Shown here in pieces: positions 1 to 8,002 of a DNA stretch of 21,183 nucleotides. The DNA comes from an uncultured Prevotella sp. GTDB taxonomy: Bacteria; Bacteroidota; Bacteroidia; Bacteroidales; Bacteroidaceae. The stretch is taken from the NCBI GenBank assembly GCA_934272845.1, contig CAKQSF010000026.1:1-21183 (forward strand), in the 5' to 3' direction. Both the position numbers and the translations under genes were made by a program. The notes under the pieces were generated by a model. The model did no database searches. It saw only the letters and a program-made list of their open reading frames with translations, and was not told the origin of the DNA. Every line of letters starts with the position of its first letter. Within the stretch, counting starts at the first letter, position 1.

Positions 1-27
1 TGGTAACTATGTGCAATGGATAAAATT

Positions 28-210
28 AGCCTGGAAGGCTATACTATGAGTAACCGTGGGCGAAGCCTACGGATTTGGCATAGGTATGAAAATATCAGCC
101 TGGAAGGCTGTACACTACCAATAATGTACAGCCTTCCAGGCTGAGAATAGGGAGAGTATCTAAAATCCGTGGGCGGTGCCCACGGTTACTCATAGTATTG
201 GCTTCCAGCC
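28..210. repeat. Compound palindromic element (nested inverted repeats)
   Basis: The outer arms are about 28-76 and 163-210. When the right arm is reverse-complemented they share the stretch ATACTATGAGTAACCGTGGG and a following CGGATTT. Inside them is a perfect 20-bp stem (95-114 with 125-144) around a 10-nt loop. The right outer arm also holds its own 8-bp hairpin, CCGTGGGC-ggt-GCCCACGG (167-185), and the left arm holds a near-copy (54-72). The motif AGCCTGGAAGGCT occurs in both the outer and the inner arms. The layout resembles REP/BIME-type or non-autonomous transposon palindromes. No transposase gene is in view, so its class is an inference. Confidence 0.75.
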
Positions 211-313
211 AAGGCAAGCGGCAAAGCCGAGTTCAGCCAAAGAATTGCTAACGTTGCTTCAAAATATAGGCTTCTTGCTAAGGCAAGCGGCAAAGCCGAG
301 TTCAGCCAAAGAA
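198..313. repeat. Two direct repeats, 69-bp period
   Basis: A 34-bp sequence starting AAGGCAAGCGGCAAAGCC occurs identically at 211-244 and 280-313. The preceding ~13 bp (GGCTTCCAGCC versus GGCTTCTTGCT) are similar, giving a 69-bp unit. The first copy abuts the outer right arm of the 28-210 palindrome and shares its GGCTTCCAGCC end. The two may therefore belong to one composite intergenic element. No reading frame of interest crosses it. Confidence 0.75.
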
Positions 314-442
314 AGTTTAACTGTGACATAGTGAGAAAGCGCGCACGTAAATGAAGGCTTTGGTTAACGTGACTATCGCAGAATAGTTACAAAAATAAAT
401 AAAAGTCATTGGAAATATTTTTTTGATGCTACTTACAATCTG
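314..442. other. Intergenic stretch with no recognised gene
   Basis: This stretch lies between the direct repeats and the first 22-bp palindrome array. It becomes AT-rich toward the right, with an A/T run near 391-424. I see no ORF with family resemblance, no tRNA-like fold and no clear promoter. Together with the neighbouring repeats it makes up the ~615 bp gene-free left end of the window. Confidence 0.5.
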
Positions 443-534
443 AAAGCGCCCCAATTACCCTGTAATCAGGGCGCTTTTACAACGTAATTAGGGCTTGATT
501 ACACTGTAATCAGGCCCTAATTGCGTTATGAACA
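443..534. repeat. 22-bp-period palindrome array, locus A
   Basis: Imperfect palindromic cores of the form TGATTACA-N-TGTAATYA are centred at positions 460, 482, 504 and, more weakly, 526. The centre spacing is exactly 22 bp, with G/C-rich 5-bp spacers (GGGCG, GGGCT, GGCCC). Two strong hairpins result. One is 443-478, with AGCGCCC arms followed by TTTT on the plus strand. The other is 482-526, with 20 of 22 bases paired around a single C. The same unit recurs at 16240-16325. The array lies downstream of the minus-strand GH115 gene and may also stop transcription. Confidence 0.8.
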
Positions 535-545
535 AATGCTTCTTA

Positions 546-582
546 AATCTGTAAGGAAAACGCATTGTTTTCCTTACAGATT
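546..582 (-). terminator. Possible terminator hairpin after the GH115 gene
   Basis: A perfect 16-bp stem (546-561 with 567-582, arm AATCTGTAAGGAAAAC) surrounds a 5-nt loop. It begins 33 nt past the stop codon of the minus-strand GH115 gene. On the minus strand only a short TTT follows the stem, so it is a weak intrinsic terminator by sequence. It could instead be an mRNA 3' end stabiliser. Confidence 0.5.
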
Positions 583-615
583 GTAACTTTTATGTGTATA
601 GACAGAGTCTATGGC

Positions 616-3090
616 TTATTCCCAATTTCCGTTCCCGAAATAACTATAGCGATTGTTGTCGGGGTTGACCACAATCTGCTCCACAACAATCTCTGGGTCT
701 ATCATGATGAGGCGCAAGGTGTGTTTGCCTGGCTTCACATCAAAGGTAGTAGAGAGCCATCGCAGGTTGTCGAATACCTCATCTCGCCTCATAAGGCGTC
801 TCCCGTTCTGCCAACCACTCAACAGAAGTTTCTTGTAATCGGGCAGTGGTTTCAAAACCTTTGATGCTGCGAGGTTCTGCTTAGTGTATTCTTGAAATTC
901 ATCATGCAAGCCCTGTCGTGCATCAATAATCTGTAGAGGCTGGTCGTCTATCTGCACACCTATGCGAAGACCACGAGCAGGGTAGACGTCTTGAGTAGGC
1001 AAGATGCCTATGGCTATGTCCTTCCTCGTCATCTCAACATCATATTCCAGTGCTGCACCGCTACCGTCAGCGTGGCTCGTTGCCGTCACGTTATCGCTGC
1101 CCATGCAACCTTTACCTCGTCCAAGGTCAGGAAGAAATATCCATTGTGCGTCCTTTCCATCCACCTTTTTTATATATTTATAGGCAGGAATAGAGTATTC
1201 TGATGTTGGTGCAGCAGAGAGATTGTTCTCAATCTTGAAGCCGAGCGTCATAGGGTTGCGGTTCTTATCGGGTATAGCCCAATGTGTGTAGCCAATGTGG
1301 TTGTCGAGCATCATGCCGTTCCATTTACCACCTGCCAGCGTGTTGTTGTAGTAATCTGTCAGTCGCTGGTCCTTCTTCATCAGTGCTTCTATGGCGAGAG
1401 AGTCCCCCATAGTGGCATAGTTGTATATCTGTGCCACGCCAGCACTGGCAACAACGGGATAGTAAACCAGTTGATAGAAGGCGTCCTGCATCTCCTTAGG
1501 TAGAGTAGCCTTGAGGTTCTCGCATCGTGTCACGAGTGACTGCCATAGGGCATTGATGCGCAACATCTCCTCGTTGTTGAAGATACCAGGATATTGCACC
1601 TCAGGCTTTCGCCACAGGTTAAACTTGCTGTATTTGCCTATTATGTCGGCAATCTCGTCAGAATGTTCTTTGCCGAAAATGCTTTCTGCAAATCCTTTGA
1701 GATATTTGCTCTCGTCGCCAGGCAGTATCTTCTCGGGGTTCCAGGCATAGTTCATGATGAAGTCGATAGGCACCTCCTTCGGCTTTAGGTCACCTACGTT
1801 GATAATCCATATCCTGTCTATGCCCGACTTGTAGGCCAGGTTAAGTTGTTCGCGCAGTTTTGGAACGGTAGTGGTGTTCACCCAGCGGTCGTTCCACGGT
1901 CCGCCGTTCATGTCGATGTGGTAATACATACCCAGTCCACCTTTGCGTTTACGCTCCTTCTCGCCTCCCATGCGGCGTATGTACCCCCAGTTGTTGTCGC
2001 AGAAGAGTAGTGTAACGTCATCGGGAACAGTAAACCCAGCGTCGTAGTAACGCTGCACCTCGGTGAAGATCGCCCATAGTTGAGGCACGTCACTTGCCTT
2101 CTTGTGCAGCACATTACTTATTATTCTTCGCTGACTGTCAACAACCTTTCCGAGAGTTTTAATGTTGTCGGCATCGTTGCCGTTGCCCATTGCCACGTCG
2201 CCATCACCACGCATACCTATGGTTATGATGTTCTCGTAGTTCTTGGCATTCTCTATTCCCTCGGCAAAAAACTTGTCCAGTCGTTCAGGATTCTTTGAGT
2301 AATCCCACGGTCCCACCTCGTCACGGCGTGTGGTGTACTCCTTGTGTGCGCGCATCATAGGCTCGTGGTGCGATGTTCCCATCACTATGCCCATCTCGTC
2401 AGCCACCTTTGGCGACATGGGGTCGTCTTCATTGAATCGGCTTCCCCACATGGCAGGCCAGAAGTAGTTAGCCTTTAGGCGCAGTAGCAGTTCGAATATC
2501 TTGCTGTAAGCCTTGGAGTTGATGCCACCAAACTGCTTACTGCACCATGTACCGAACGATGGCCACTCATCGTTAATGAATATTCCGCGGTACTTCACCT
2601 TAGGTTCGCCATCGGTGAAGGTACCCTTATTGACGAAGAGTTCAGCGTGTTTCTGCACAGGAGCGTCTGCCATCCAGTACCATGGCGATACACCTATCTG
2701 TCGGCTCAGTTCGTAGATGCCGTAGATAGTGCCTCGCTTGTCGGAGCCAAGTATGACGACTTTCCCCTTGTCTGTAAACAGAAGGTACTGCTCCCACTTG
2801 CCTTTCAGTGCCTTAGCCTGTTTGCTGTAGGCTTTGGCAAGTGCGCTCTTGCCCACGGTAGCCACCGTGATAGGCGCTCTGTCGCTACCCGTCACGGAGC
2901 GAAGGTCGTTTCGCAGGTTGCGCACAGCAATCTTTACGCCTTCCCATTCATCTTGTGAATAGGCTATGGTGTCATTATTTTGCGTGAGACATAGGGCTGT
3001 GTCGTCGCCTCGGTTGAATGTTATGAACTGCTCTGCGCCAAATGTTTTACCAGCAAGCAGTACGAGGCATGATAATAAAAACTTTCTCAT
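616..3090 (-). CDS. GH115 xylan alpha-1,2-glucuronidase, secreted
   Basis: This 824-residue protein matches the glycoside hydrolase 115 family, whose members remove alpha-1,2-linked (4-O-methyl)glucuronic acid from xylan. An N-terminal signal peptide (MRKFLLSCLVLLAGKTFG, then AEQ) predicts export to the periplasm or cell surface. Family-like blocks visible in order are KYRGIFINDEWP (about 166-177), KANYFWPAMW (206-215), GTSHHEPM (238-245) and MRGDGD (293-298), all in the catalytic half. A C-terminal beta-rich region ends with GKHTLRL and WE. The length fits the family. A longer frame begins at a TTG at 3105, but the ATG at 3090 puts the hydrophobic signal at the N-terminus and is preferred. 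The gene follows a GH43 gene on the same strand, separated by a 200-bp inverted-repeat element, which suggests a xylan side-chain trimming pair. The substrate is inferred from the family. Confidence 0.93.
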   Translation of the reverse strand: MRKFLLSCLVLLAGKTFGAEQFITFNRGDDTALCLTQNNDTIAYSQDEWEGVKIAVRNLRNDLRSVTGSDRAPITVATVGKSALAKAYSKQAKALKGKWEQYLLFTDKGKVVILGSDKRGTIYGIYELSRQIGVSPWYWMADAPVQKHAELFVNKGTFTDGEPKVKYRGIFINDEWPSFGTWCSKQFGGINSKAYSKIFELLLRLKANYFWPAMWGSRFNEDDPMSPKVADEMGIVMGTSHHEPMMRAHKEYTTRRDEVGPWDYSKNPERLDKFFAEGIENAKNYENIITIGMRGDGDVAMGNGNDADNIKTLGKVVDSQRRIISNVLHKKASDVPQLWAIFTEVQRYYDAGFTVPDDVTLLFCDNNWGYIRRMGGEKERKRKGGLGMYYHIDMNGGPWNDRWVNTTTVPKLREQLNLAYKSGIDRIWIINVGDLKPKEVPIDFIMNYAWNPEKILPGDESKYLKGFAESIFGKEHSDEIADIIGKYSKFNLWRKPEVQYPGIFNNEEMLRINALWQSLVTRCENLKATLPKEMQDAFYQLVYYPVVASAGVAQIYNYATMGDSLAIEALMKKDQRLTDYYNNTLAGGKWNGMMLDNHIGYTHWAIPDKNRNPMTLGFKIENNLSAAPTSEYSIPAYKYIKKVDGKDAQWIFLPDLGRGKGCMGSDNVTATSHADGSGAALEYDVEMTRKDIAIGILPTQDVYPARGLRIGVQIDDQPLQIIDARQGLHDEFQEYTKQNLAASKVLKPLPDYKKLLLSGWQNGRRLMRRDEVFDNLRWLSTTFDVKPGKHTLRLIMIDPEIVVEQIVVNPDNNRYSYFGNGNWE

Positions 3091-3290
3091 TAAGTAAGTA
3101 TTCAAAATTATTTATATATATCAGTAAGTGAACATTTTTATTTCTGAAATTATATTTAATACAGTCTCTTTGGCGCATCTGCTTCCTCTGTTTTCAGTCA
3201 CAATGATTACATTGTTCCTTTAAACAGAGAAAACATCTGCATCCAAATAGCCTATATTAAATATAAAAATAATTTTGAACACTTACTTAC
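3091..3290. repeat. AT-rich inverted-repeat (MITE-like) element between GH43 and GH115
   Basis: The left end (3092-3112, AAGTAAGTATTCAAAATTATT) is repeated in inverted form at the right end (3263-3290, ending GAACACTTACTTAC). An inner inverted pair (CTCTGTTT and AAACAGAG) flanks a small palindrome, ACAATGATTACATTGT, at 3200-3215. The left end directly abuts the GH115 ATG, so the element supplies that gene's whole leader. About 100 bp of its right half (minus-strand sense) is recognisably homologous to 17690-17800 upstream of nadK. I see no clear target-site duplication, so mobility is an inference. Confidence 0.65.
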
Positions 3291-3305
3291 AAACTTAAAT
3301 ATATT

Positions 3306-5033
3306 TTATTTTACGTGGAAGAAATCAAAGTCGACGTATCCGCCAGTCTGTTTCGTAGGGAAATAGAACAGTCCGAAGCGTTGTCCGCAGAAGTCTGGCC
3401 AGTCGAATTTCATAGACAGCAGGTCGCCAATCTTCTGCCATTTCTTGCCGTTGAGACTGTAAGCGAAGTCGCCCTTGTCCTTCCTGTCAGTGAAGTCGCC
3501 ATGCGCACGCAGGTAAACCTTGTTGCCCTTCAGTGGCAATTTCTCTATAACCTCTCCGTTGGAGTCGCCCGCTTTCGTAGCGCGACGCATCACGATAAAC
3601 TTCTTTCCGCCAGTCATCTCCACGCCAACGTAGCCGTATTGGTTCTGAAACAGTGTCAGGCCTGCGCAGTCACCGTCCTTCATGCCACGAGTGTCGAGTA
3701 CCGTCTCCGCAGTACATTCAGGTCCGAAGGTACGCTGGGTCAGAGTGTTACGAGCGTCACGAATGTTGTGTGCCATGATGCCCCCCTTCAGTCGCAGCCA
3801 TCCTTTGCGGTCGGTCAGTGACCAGTAGCGGTTGTCGGGATTATGATTCCATTGCCATTCCTTCTTGAGGATAGAGGAAGTGAGGTCATATTCGCCACCT
3901 TTGCCAAGAGAGTTGGCGTAAGTGTCAGAGATAAGGTAACGGTCTTGCTCCCTGCCGTTGTTGAATTCATCGCTCACAACGATAGAGGGCTTCGCGCCAT
4001 TAATAGCGTTCTTTACTGGCATCTCCATCACAGCGTCAACGGTTTTGCCGTCGTGTCCCATCACAGGCCAACCGTCTTTGTCCCACTTCATGTCGACAAG
4101 CACAGGCATTCTGCCCAATGCCCCTTGGTCTTGGAACATCATAGCGTACCATTTACCGTCAGGTGTGTCGACAATGTTGCCCTGCGCTACACCGCTGCTG
4201 CGCTGGAACGTGGTGCCGTCAGCGTTCTGCATATGACCGACAAAGACTTTCCTGACCTCCCATTTATCGCCAAAGAGTTTCTTGCTGCGCCAGCAAATTT
4301 GCTGTCTCCAGGCGTTGCCGTGACCACCTTCTATCATGAAGATATAGTAGTAGTCGCCAATTTTGTAGCCATGATAGCCCTCAGCACGCAGTCCTTGGCA
4401 AGGGTTGTCAGCCTGAGTGTAGTCAAGTAGTGTCTTGCGCTCACCGAGTTTTACACCGCCTTTGCCGTCAGATATAATCTCACAGATGTATGCTTGGTGC
4501 TCCTGAAGGCTCGCATTGGGGTGAACAACATACTTCTTACACTCCGTACCCGTGTCTTCAAAGAGAAAACCAGGGTCGTAACACATGCTTACCTCGTTGC
4601 GATGCCATGGTCCGTGCTCAATGTCTTTGGTGGTAAAGATGTATGATTTCTGCGTGGTGTTACATGTTACGATGAGGTAAAACTGCTTCTCATATTTGTC
4701 ATAACGTAGGTTTGCCGCCCATGACCCCTTGGCATAGTCGTTCTTCCCGTTCTTCAGCGCAAAGGCGTCTATCTCCTCTAACTGGTCGTGAGCATAGCCA
4801 GCGATGGACCAGTTGACGAGGTCTTTTGACTTCATGATGGTGCATCCTGGTGACATGTGCATGGTGGTGCTGACCATGTAGAAGGTGTCGTCAACACGAA
4901 TAACACATACGTCGGGCACATCTGCCCAAATAACAGGGTTGTGAAAGGTGCCGTTGCCGAGGTCACGCGATGTCTGTGCGCTGACGCAAAGGGTACAAAC
5001 ACCGAGCAGGAGAGAAATAATAGTTCTTTTCAT
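3306..5033 (-). CDS. GH43 family arabinofuranosidase/beta-xylosidase, secreted
   Basis: This 575-residue glycoside hydrolase 43 protein has a signal peptide (MKRTIISLLLGVCTLCVSAQ). The five-blade propeller catalytic domain covers about residues 25-340. Likely catalytic residues are Asp41 as base (in WADVPDVCVIR), Asp153 as pKa modulator (CYDPGFLF) and Glu218 as acid (RAEGYHGYKIGDYYY). The WADVPDV and STTMHMSPG motifs recall GH43 subfamily 12, but that assignment is from memory. Residues from about 350 to the end look like the beta-sandwich found C-terminally in many GH43 xylosidases. It probably releases arabinose or xylose from xylan oligosaccharides and works with the GH115 enzyme encoded downstream. 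A Bacteroides-type -7 box lies upstream. The exact sugar specificity cannot be read from the sequence. Confidence 0.92.
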   Translation of the reverse strand: MKRTIISLLLGVCTLCVSAQTSRDLGNGTFHNPVIWADVPDVCVIRVDDTFYMVSTTMHMSPGCTIMKSKDLVNWSIAGYAHDQLEEIDAFALKNGKNDYAKGSWAANLRYDKYEKQFYLIVTCNTTQKSYIFTTKDIEHGPWHRNEVSMCYDPGFLFEDTGTECKKYVVHPNASLQEHQAYICEIISDGKGGVKLGERKTLLDYTQADNPCQGLRAEGYHGYKIGDYYYIFMIEGGHGNAWRQQICWRSKKLFGDKWEVRKVFVGHMQNADGTTFQRSSGVAQGNIVDTPDGKWYAMMFQDQGALGRMPVLVDMKWDKDGWPVMGHDGKTVDAVMEMPVKNAINGAKPSIVVSDEFNNGREQDRYLISDTYANSLGKGGEYDLTSSILKKEWQWNHNPDNRYWSLTDRKGWLRLKGGIMAHNIRDARNTLTQRTFGPECTAETVLDTRGMKDGDCAGLTLFQNQYGYVGVEMTGGKKFIVMRRATKAGDSNGEVIEKLPLKGNKVYLRAHGDFTDRKDKGDFAYSLNGKKWQKIGDLLSMKFDWPDFCGQRFGLFYFPTKQTGGYVDFDFFHVK

Positions 5034-5106
5034 GTTATGGTTAAGATATTTGTATCGTATCGTTTCTTATCAGTTTATCAGTATTTTTGAAGTATTAAGT
5101 TGATTG

Positions 5107-5114
5107 CAAAGGTA
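5107..5114 (-). promoter_or_regulatory. -7 promoter box of the GH43 gene
   Basis: On the minus strand this reads TACCTTTG, an exact match to the Bacteroides TAnnTTTG -7 element. It lies about 74 nt before the GH43 ATG. No TTTG is present at the usual 19-21 bp upstream, so the -33 element is weak or absent, as expected for a promoter that depends on an activator. Confidence 0.6.
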
Positions 5115-5181
5115 CATAAAAATGCTATGATAGATTTTCTCTTTTATGTCAAAAACTTTATTAATAGTACCATAACAATAC

Positions 5182-5225
5182 GGAAAACGCCCCATTTCCA
5201 GTGTTGATTGTATGGAAATGGGGCG
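5182..5225 (-). terminator. Rho-independent terminator after the antiporter gene
   Basis: A perfect 13-bp stem (5188-5200 with 5213-5225; CGCCCCATTTCCA paired with its complement) has a 12-nt loop. On the minus strand it is followed by TTTTCC. It lies 33 nt beyond the stop codon of the minus-strand antiporter gene and would insulate the GH43/GH115 genes from it. Confidence 0.85.
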
Positions 5226-5257
5226 AGAGTATATACTGTTTGCTAAAAGATGCAGGC

Positions 5258-6244
5258 TCAGGAGTTGATGACAAGTACTGCGTAGTATGTTATGGCGAGT
5301 ACTGTGAGCACTGCTCCTTCGGTGCGTGTTAGTGTGTAATATGTCTTTCCGAATTTACAGAATATCCATAGTAGCAGGGCTGAGACAAGCAGAGCCGAAA
5401 GGTCGAAGAGAGTGATGCCGCCAGCACCGATGGGCTGTATGGTGGCAGCCGTACCGAGAACGAAGAATACGTTGAACACGTTGCTGCCCACAACATTGCC
5501 TAACGCCATGGCGGTATCACCCTTACGTGCTGCCATAATGGATGCTGCCAGTTCGGGAGCGGATGTTCCTGCGCTCACTATTGTCAAGGCAACGACGGCC
5601 TGACTGATACCCATCGAGATGGCAATGCCCGATGCTCCCTCTACAAGGAAGTTGCCACCTGCCACTAATAACGCTAAACCTATTACGATGTATAGCACGC
5701 TTCGCCATGTGGGTAGGGTGGGGATGTCCTGCTCTTCAGTGGCATTATTGCTGTTACTGTTGCTTTTTTGCGCTATGGAGAGGGTGTAAACCATGAATAT
5801 AATGAATATACAGAGTAGCAGAAGTCCGTCTGTTCGGCTGATGCTGTTAGTGTAGTCGCTGCCGTTGAAGACGCTGTCGAGTACGGTAATGATAACTGCT
5901 ACGGCGGCAAGCACGGCGAAGGGTACGTCGTAACGGATGTTACCTCGCTCTACTTTGATAGGCGTTACCATGGCGGTGATGCCCATTATGCCGAGGATGT
6001 TGAAGATATTACTGCCTACAATGTTGCCAAGGGCGATGTCGGAGTTGCCATGTATGGCGGACACCACGCTCACAACAAGTTCTGGAGCGGAACTGCCCAT
6101 GGCGACAATGGTAAGACCTACTACAAGGGTGGGGATGCCAAACTTCTGCGCTATGGCTGCCGCACCGTCGGTAAGCCAGTCTGCTCCTTTAACGATTGCT
6201 ATCAGTCCACCGATGAAATATGCTATATTTATGATTATATCCAT
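5258..6244 (-). CDS. Calcium/sodium antiporter (CaCA family, YrbG-like)
   Basis: This inner-membrane protein of 328 residues has the two inverted alpha-repeats of the Ca2+/cation antiporter superfamily. Alpha-1 has GSSAPELV (50-57) and GNIVGSNIFN (73-82). Alpha-2 has AGTSAPEL (225-232) and GNVVGSNVFN (249-258). About ten hydrophobic segments are visible, with a polar loop near 160-178 (SNSNSNNATEEQD) joining the two halves. The conserved Glu of each GxSAPE motif forms the ion site in characterised members. It probably exchanges Na+ or H+ for Ca2+; ion preference cannot be told from the sequence. The start is an ATG only 17 nt past the end of the upstream fumarase terminator tract, so it may depend on readthrough or on a promoter overlapping that region. 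It ends at its own terminator. Confidence 0.93.
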   Translation of the reverse strand: MDIIINIAYFIGGLIAIVKGADWLTDGAAAIAQKFGIPTLVVGLTIVAMGSSAPELVVSVVSAIHGNSDIALGNIVGSNIFNILGIMGITAMVTPIKVERGNIRYDVPFAVLAAVAVIITVLDSVFNGSDYTNSISRTDGLLLLCIFIIFMVYTLSIAQKSNSNSNNATEEQDIPTLPTWRSVLYIVIGLALLVAGGNFLVEGASGIAISMGISQAVVALTIVSAGTSAPELAASIMAARKGDTAMALGNVVGSNVFNVFFVLGTAATIQPIGAGGITLFDLSALLVSALLLWIFCKFGKTYYTLTRTEGAVLTVLAITYYAVLVINS

Positions 6245-6260
6245 AGATTATTCTTATAGG

Positions 6261-6299
6261 AAAATAAAAGCCTCCCATCATAATAATAGATGAGAGGCT
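6261..6299 (-). terminator. Rho-independent terminator after fumarase
   Basis: On the minus strand an 11-bp stem (AGCCTCTCATC with GATGGGAGGCT, one G-T pair) encloses an 8-nt loop and is followed by TTTTATTTT. It starts 15 nt after the fumarase stop codon. It is the clearest intrinsic terminator in the window. Confidence 0.9.
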
Positions 6300-6313
6300 G
6301 TATGATATGAGTG

Positions 6314-7933
6314 TTAGAACTGCTTAAAGAAGTCGTTACCCTTGTCGTCAACGAGGATGAATGCAGGGAAATTCTCTACACGTATCTTCCATATCGCCTC
6401 CATACCGAGTTCTGGATACTCCACACACTCGATGGACTTGATATTGCTTGAAGACAGGAAGGCTGCAGGTCCACCGATAGAACCGAGGTAGAAACCACCG
6501 TGCTTCTTACATGCATCGGTAACAACCTGGGTGCGGTTACCCTTGGCTATCATGATGAGTGAACCACCATTGTCTTGGAACTCGTCTGTGTATGGGTCCA
6601 TACGGTTGGCTGTTGTTGGGCCCATTGAGCCACATGGCATCCCGGCTGGAGTCTTAGCAGGTCCTGCATAGAGTACAGGATGGTCCTTAAAGTACTGTGG
6701 CATGCCCTCGCCAGCGTCGAGACGAGCCTTAATCTTGGCGTGAGCGATGTCACGTGCAACGATGATTGTGCCGTTAAGAGATACACGGGTAGATACAGGA
6801 TACTTGCTAAGTTCCTTACATACCTCGCTGATTGGCTGGTCAAGGTTGATAGATATAGCGTCACCCTCACCTGCCTGGCGCAGTTCTTCTGGTATCAACT
6901 CGTATGGTTTGTCGTCCATCTTCTCTATCCAGATACCGTCCTTGTTAATCTTTGCCTTGATGTTACGGTCGGCAGAGCAACTTACACCGAGACCGATAGG
7001 ACAACTTGCGCCATGACGTGGCAGACGAACTACACGTACATCGTGAGCGAAAGCGGTGCCACCGAACTGTGCTCCGTAGCCAATCTTCTTGGCTTCTTCA
7101 AGGAGTTCTTTCTCTAGTTCTATGTCACGGAAGGCGCGTCCTGTCTCATCACCAGTGGTTGGAAGGCTGTCGTAGTACTTCGTTGAGGCGAGTTTTACGG
7201 TCAACAGGTTCTTTTCGGCTGACGTTCCGCCCACAACGATAGCGATATGGTATGGAGGACATGCTGCTGTACCAAGGCTCTTCATCTTCTCTACGAGGAA
7301 AGGAACGAGAGTACCAGGGTTCTGTATGCGGGCTTTGGTCTCCTGATAGAGGTATGTCTTGTTAGCAGAACCACCGCCTTTTACTACGCATAGGAAGCGA
7401 TATTCCATGCCTTGGGTTGCCTCTATGTCTATCTGGGCTGGGAGGTTGCATCGAGTGTTGACCTCATCGTACATATTCAGTGGTGCGTTCTGTGAGTAAC
7501 GCAGGTTGTCGTTGGTGTAAGTGTTGTACACACCCTTTGCCAGTGGCTCTTCATCTTCAAAGCCTGTCCACACTTGTTGACCCTTTTCAGCGTGTACTAT
7601 GGCAGTACCTGTGTCCTGACAGAAAGGCAACTGTCCCTTGCAGGCTACCTCTGCGTTGCGCAACATGGTAAGGGCTACGTACTTGTCGTTATCAGATGCC
7701 TGTGGATCCTTTAGTATTGCCGCTACCTTCTCGTTGTGTTCGCGACGCAACATGAAGTTAACGTCGTGGAAAGCCTGTGTGGTAAGCAACTCAAGAGCCT
7801 CTTTTGACACCTTAAGTATTGGTGTTCCTTCAAACTCACTCACTGAGATGCCGTCCTTAGAGATAAGGCGGTACTCTGTCTTGTCTTCGCCAAGTTGGAA
7901 CATTGGCGCGTACTTGAATTCTGGATTTGCCAT
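6314..7933 (-). CDS. Fumarate hydratase, class I (4Fe-4S)
   Basis: This 539-residue protein has the size and motifs of the single-chain, oxygen-sensitive class I fumarases (FumA/FumB type), which interconvert fumarate and malate in the cytoplasm. The likely [4Fe-4S] ligands are Cys105 (LPFCQDTGT), Cys225 (GTAACPPYH) and Cys319 ([11 protein letters not shown]). Their spacing is nearly the same as that reported for E. coli FumA (105, 224, 318). The N-terminal alpha domain runs to about residue 340. The C-terminal swivelling beta domain carries [20 protein letters not shown] (423-442). In anaerobic Bacteroidota this enzyme feeds the reductive branch from malate to fumarate and succinate. It sits 69 bp downstream of the M16 peptidase gene and is followed by a strong terminator. 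The transcript leader is A-rich and unstructured. Confidence 0.96.
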   Translation of the reverse strand: MANPEFKYAPMFQLGEDKTEYRLISKDGISVSEFEGTPILKVSKEALELLTTQAFHDVNFMLRREHNEKVAAILKDPQASDNDKYVALTMLRNAEVACKGQLPFCQDTGTAIVHAEKGQQVWTGFEDEEPLAKGVYNTYTNDNLRYSQNAPLNMYDEVNTRCNLPAQIDIEATQGMEYRFLCVVKGGGSANKTYLYQETKARIQNPGTLVPFLVEKMKSLGTAACPPYHIAIVVGGTSAEKNLLTVKLASTKYYDSLPTTGDETGRAFRDIELEKELLEEAKKIGYGAQFGGTAFAHDVRVVRLPRHGASCPIGLGVSCSADRNIKAKINKDGIWIEKMDDKPYELIPEELRQAGEGDAISINLDQPISEVCKELSKYPVSTRVSLNGTIIVARDIAHAKIKARLDAGEGMPQYFKDHPVLYAGPAKTPAGMPCGSMGPTTANRMDPYTDEFQDNGGSLIMIAKGNRTQVVTDACKKHGGFYLGSIGGPAAFLSSSNIKSIECVEYPELGMEAIWKIRVENFPAFILVDDKGNDFFKQF

Positions 7934-8002
7934 TGTTAATAGTTTTGTTTTTTGTCTATTGTGTTTTATTGTCTTTGTTTTCGTGATGGTTTTGCTCTAC
8001 TT

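Noticed and set aside
46..144. Small 32-codon frame beginning MSNRGRSLRIWHRY inside the compound palindrome
   Set aside because: The whole frame is built from the palindrome arms, with no promoter or ribosome-binding context. It is more likely a repeat artefact than a gene.
3315..4430. Long open frames antisense to the GH43 gene (168 and 195 codons)
   Set aside because: They lie wholly opposite a clear GH43 gene and show no domain motifs. They reflect codon bias in the real gene.
5258..6244. Possible link between the antiporter and the xylan genes as one operon
   Set aside because: A strong terminator (5182-5225) and a separate -7 box upstream of GH43 lie between them.
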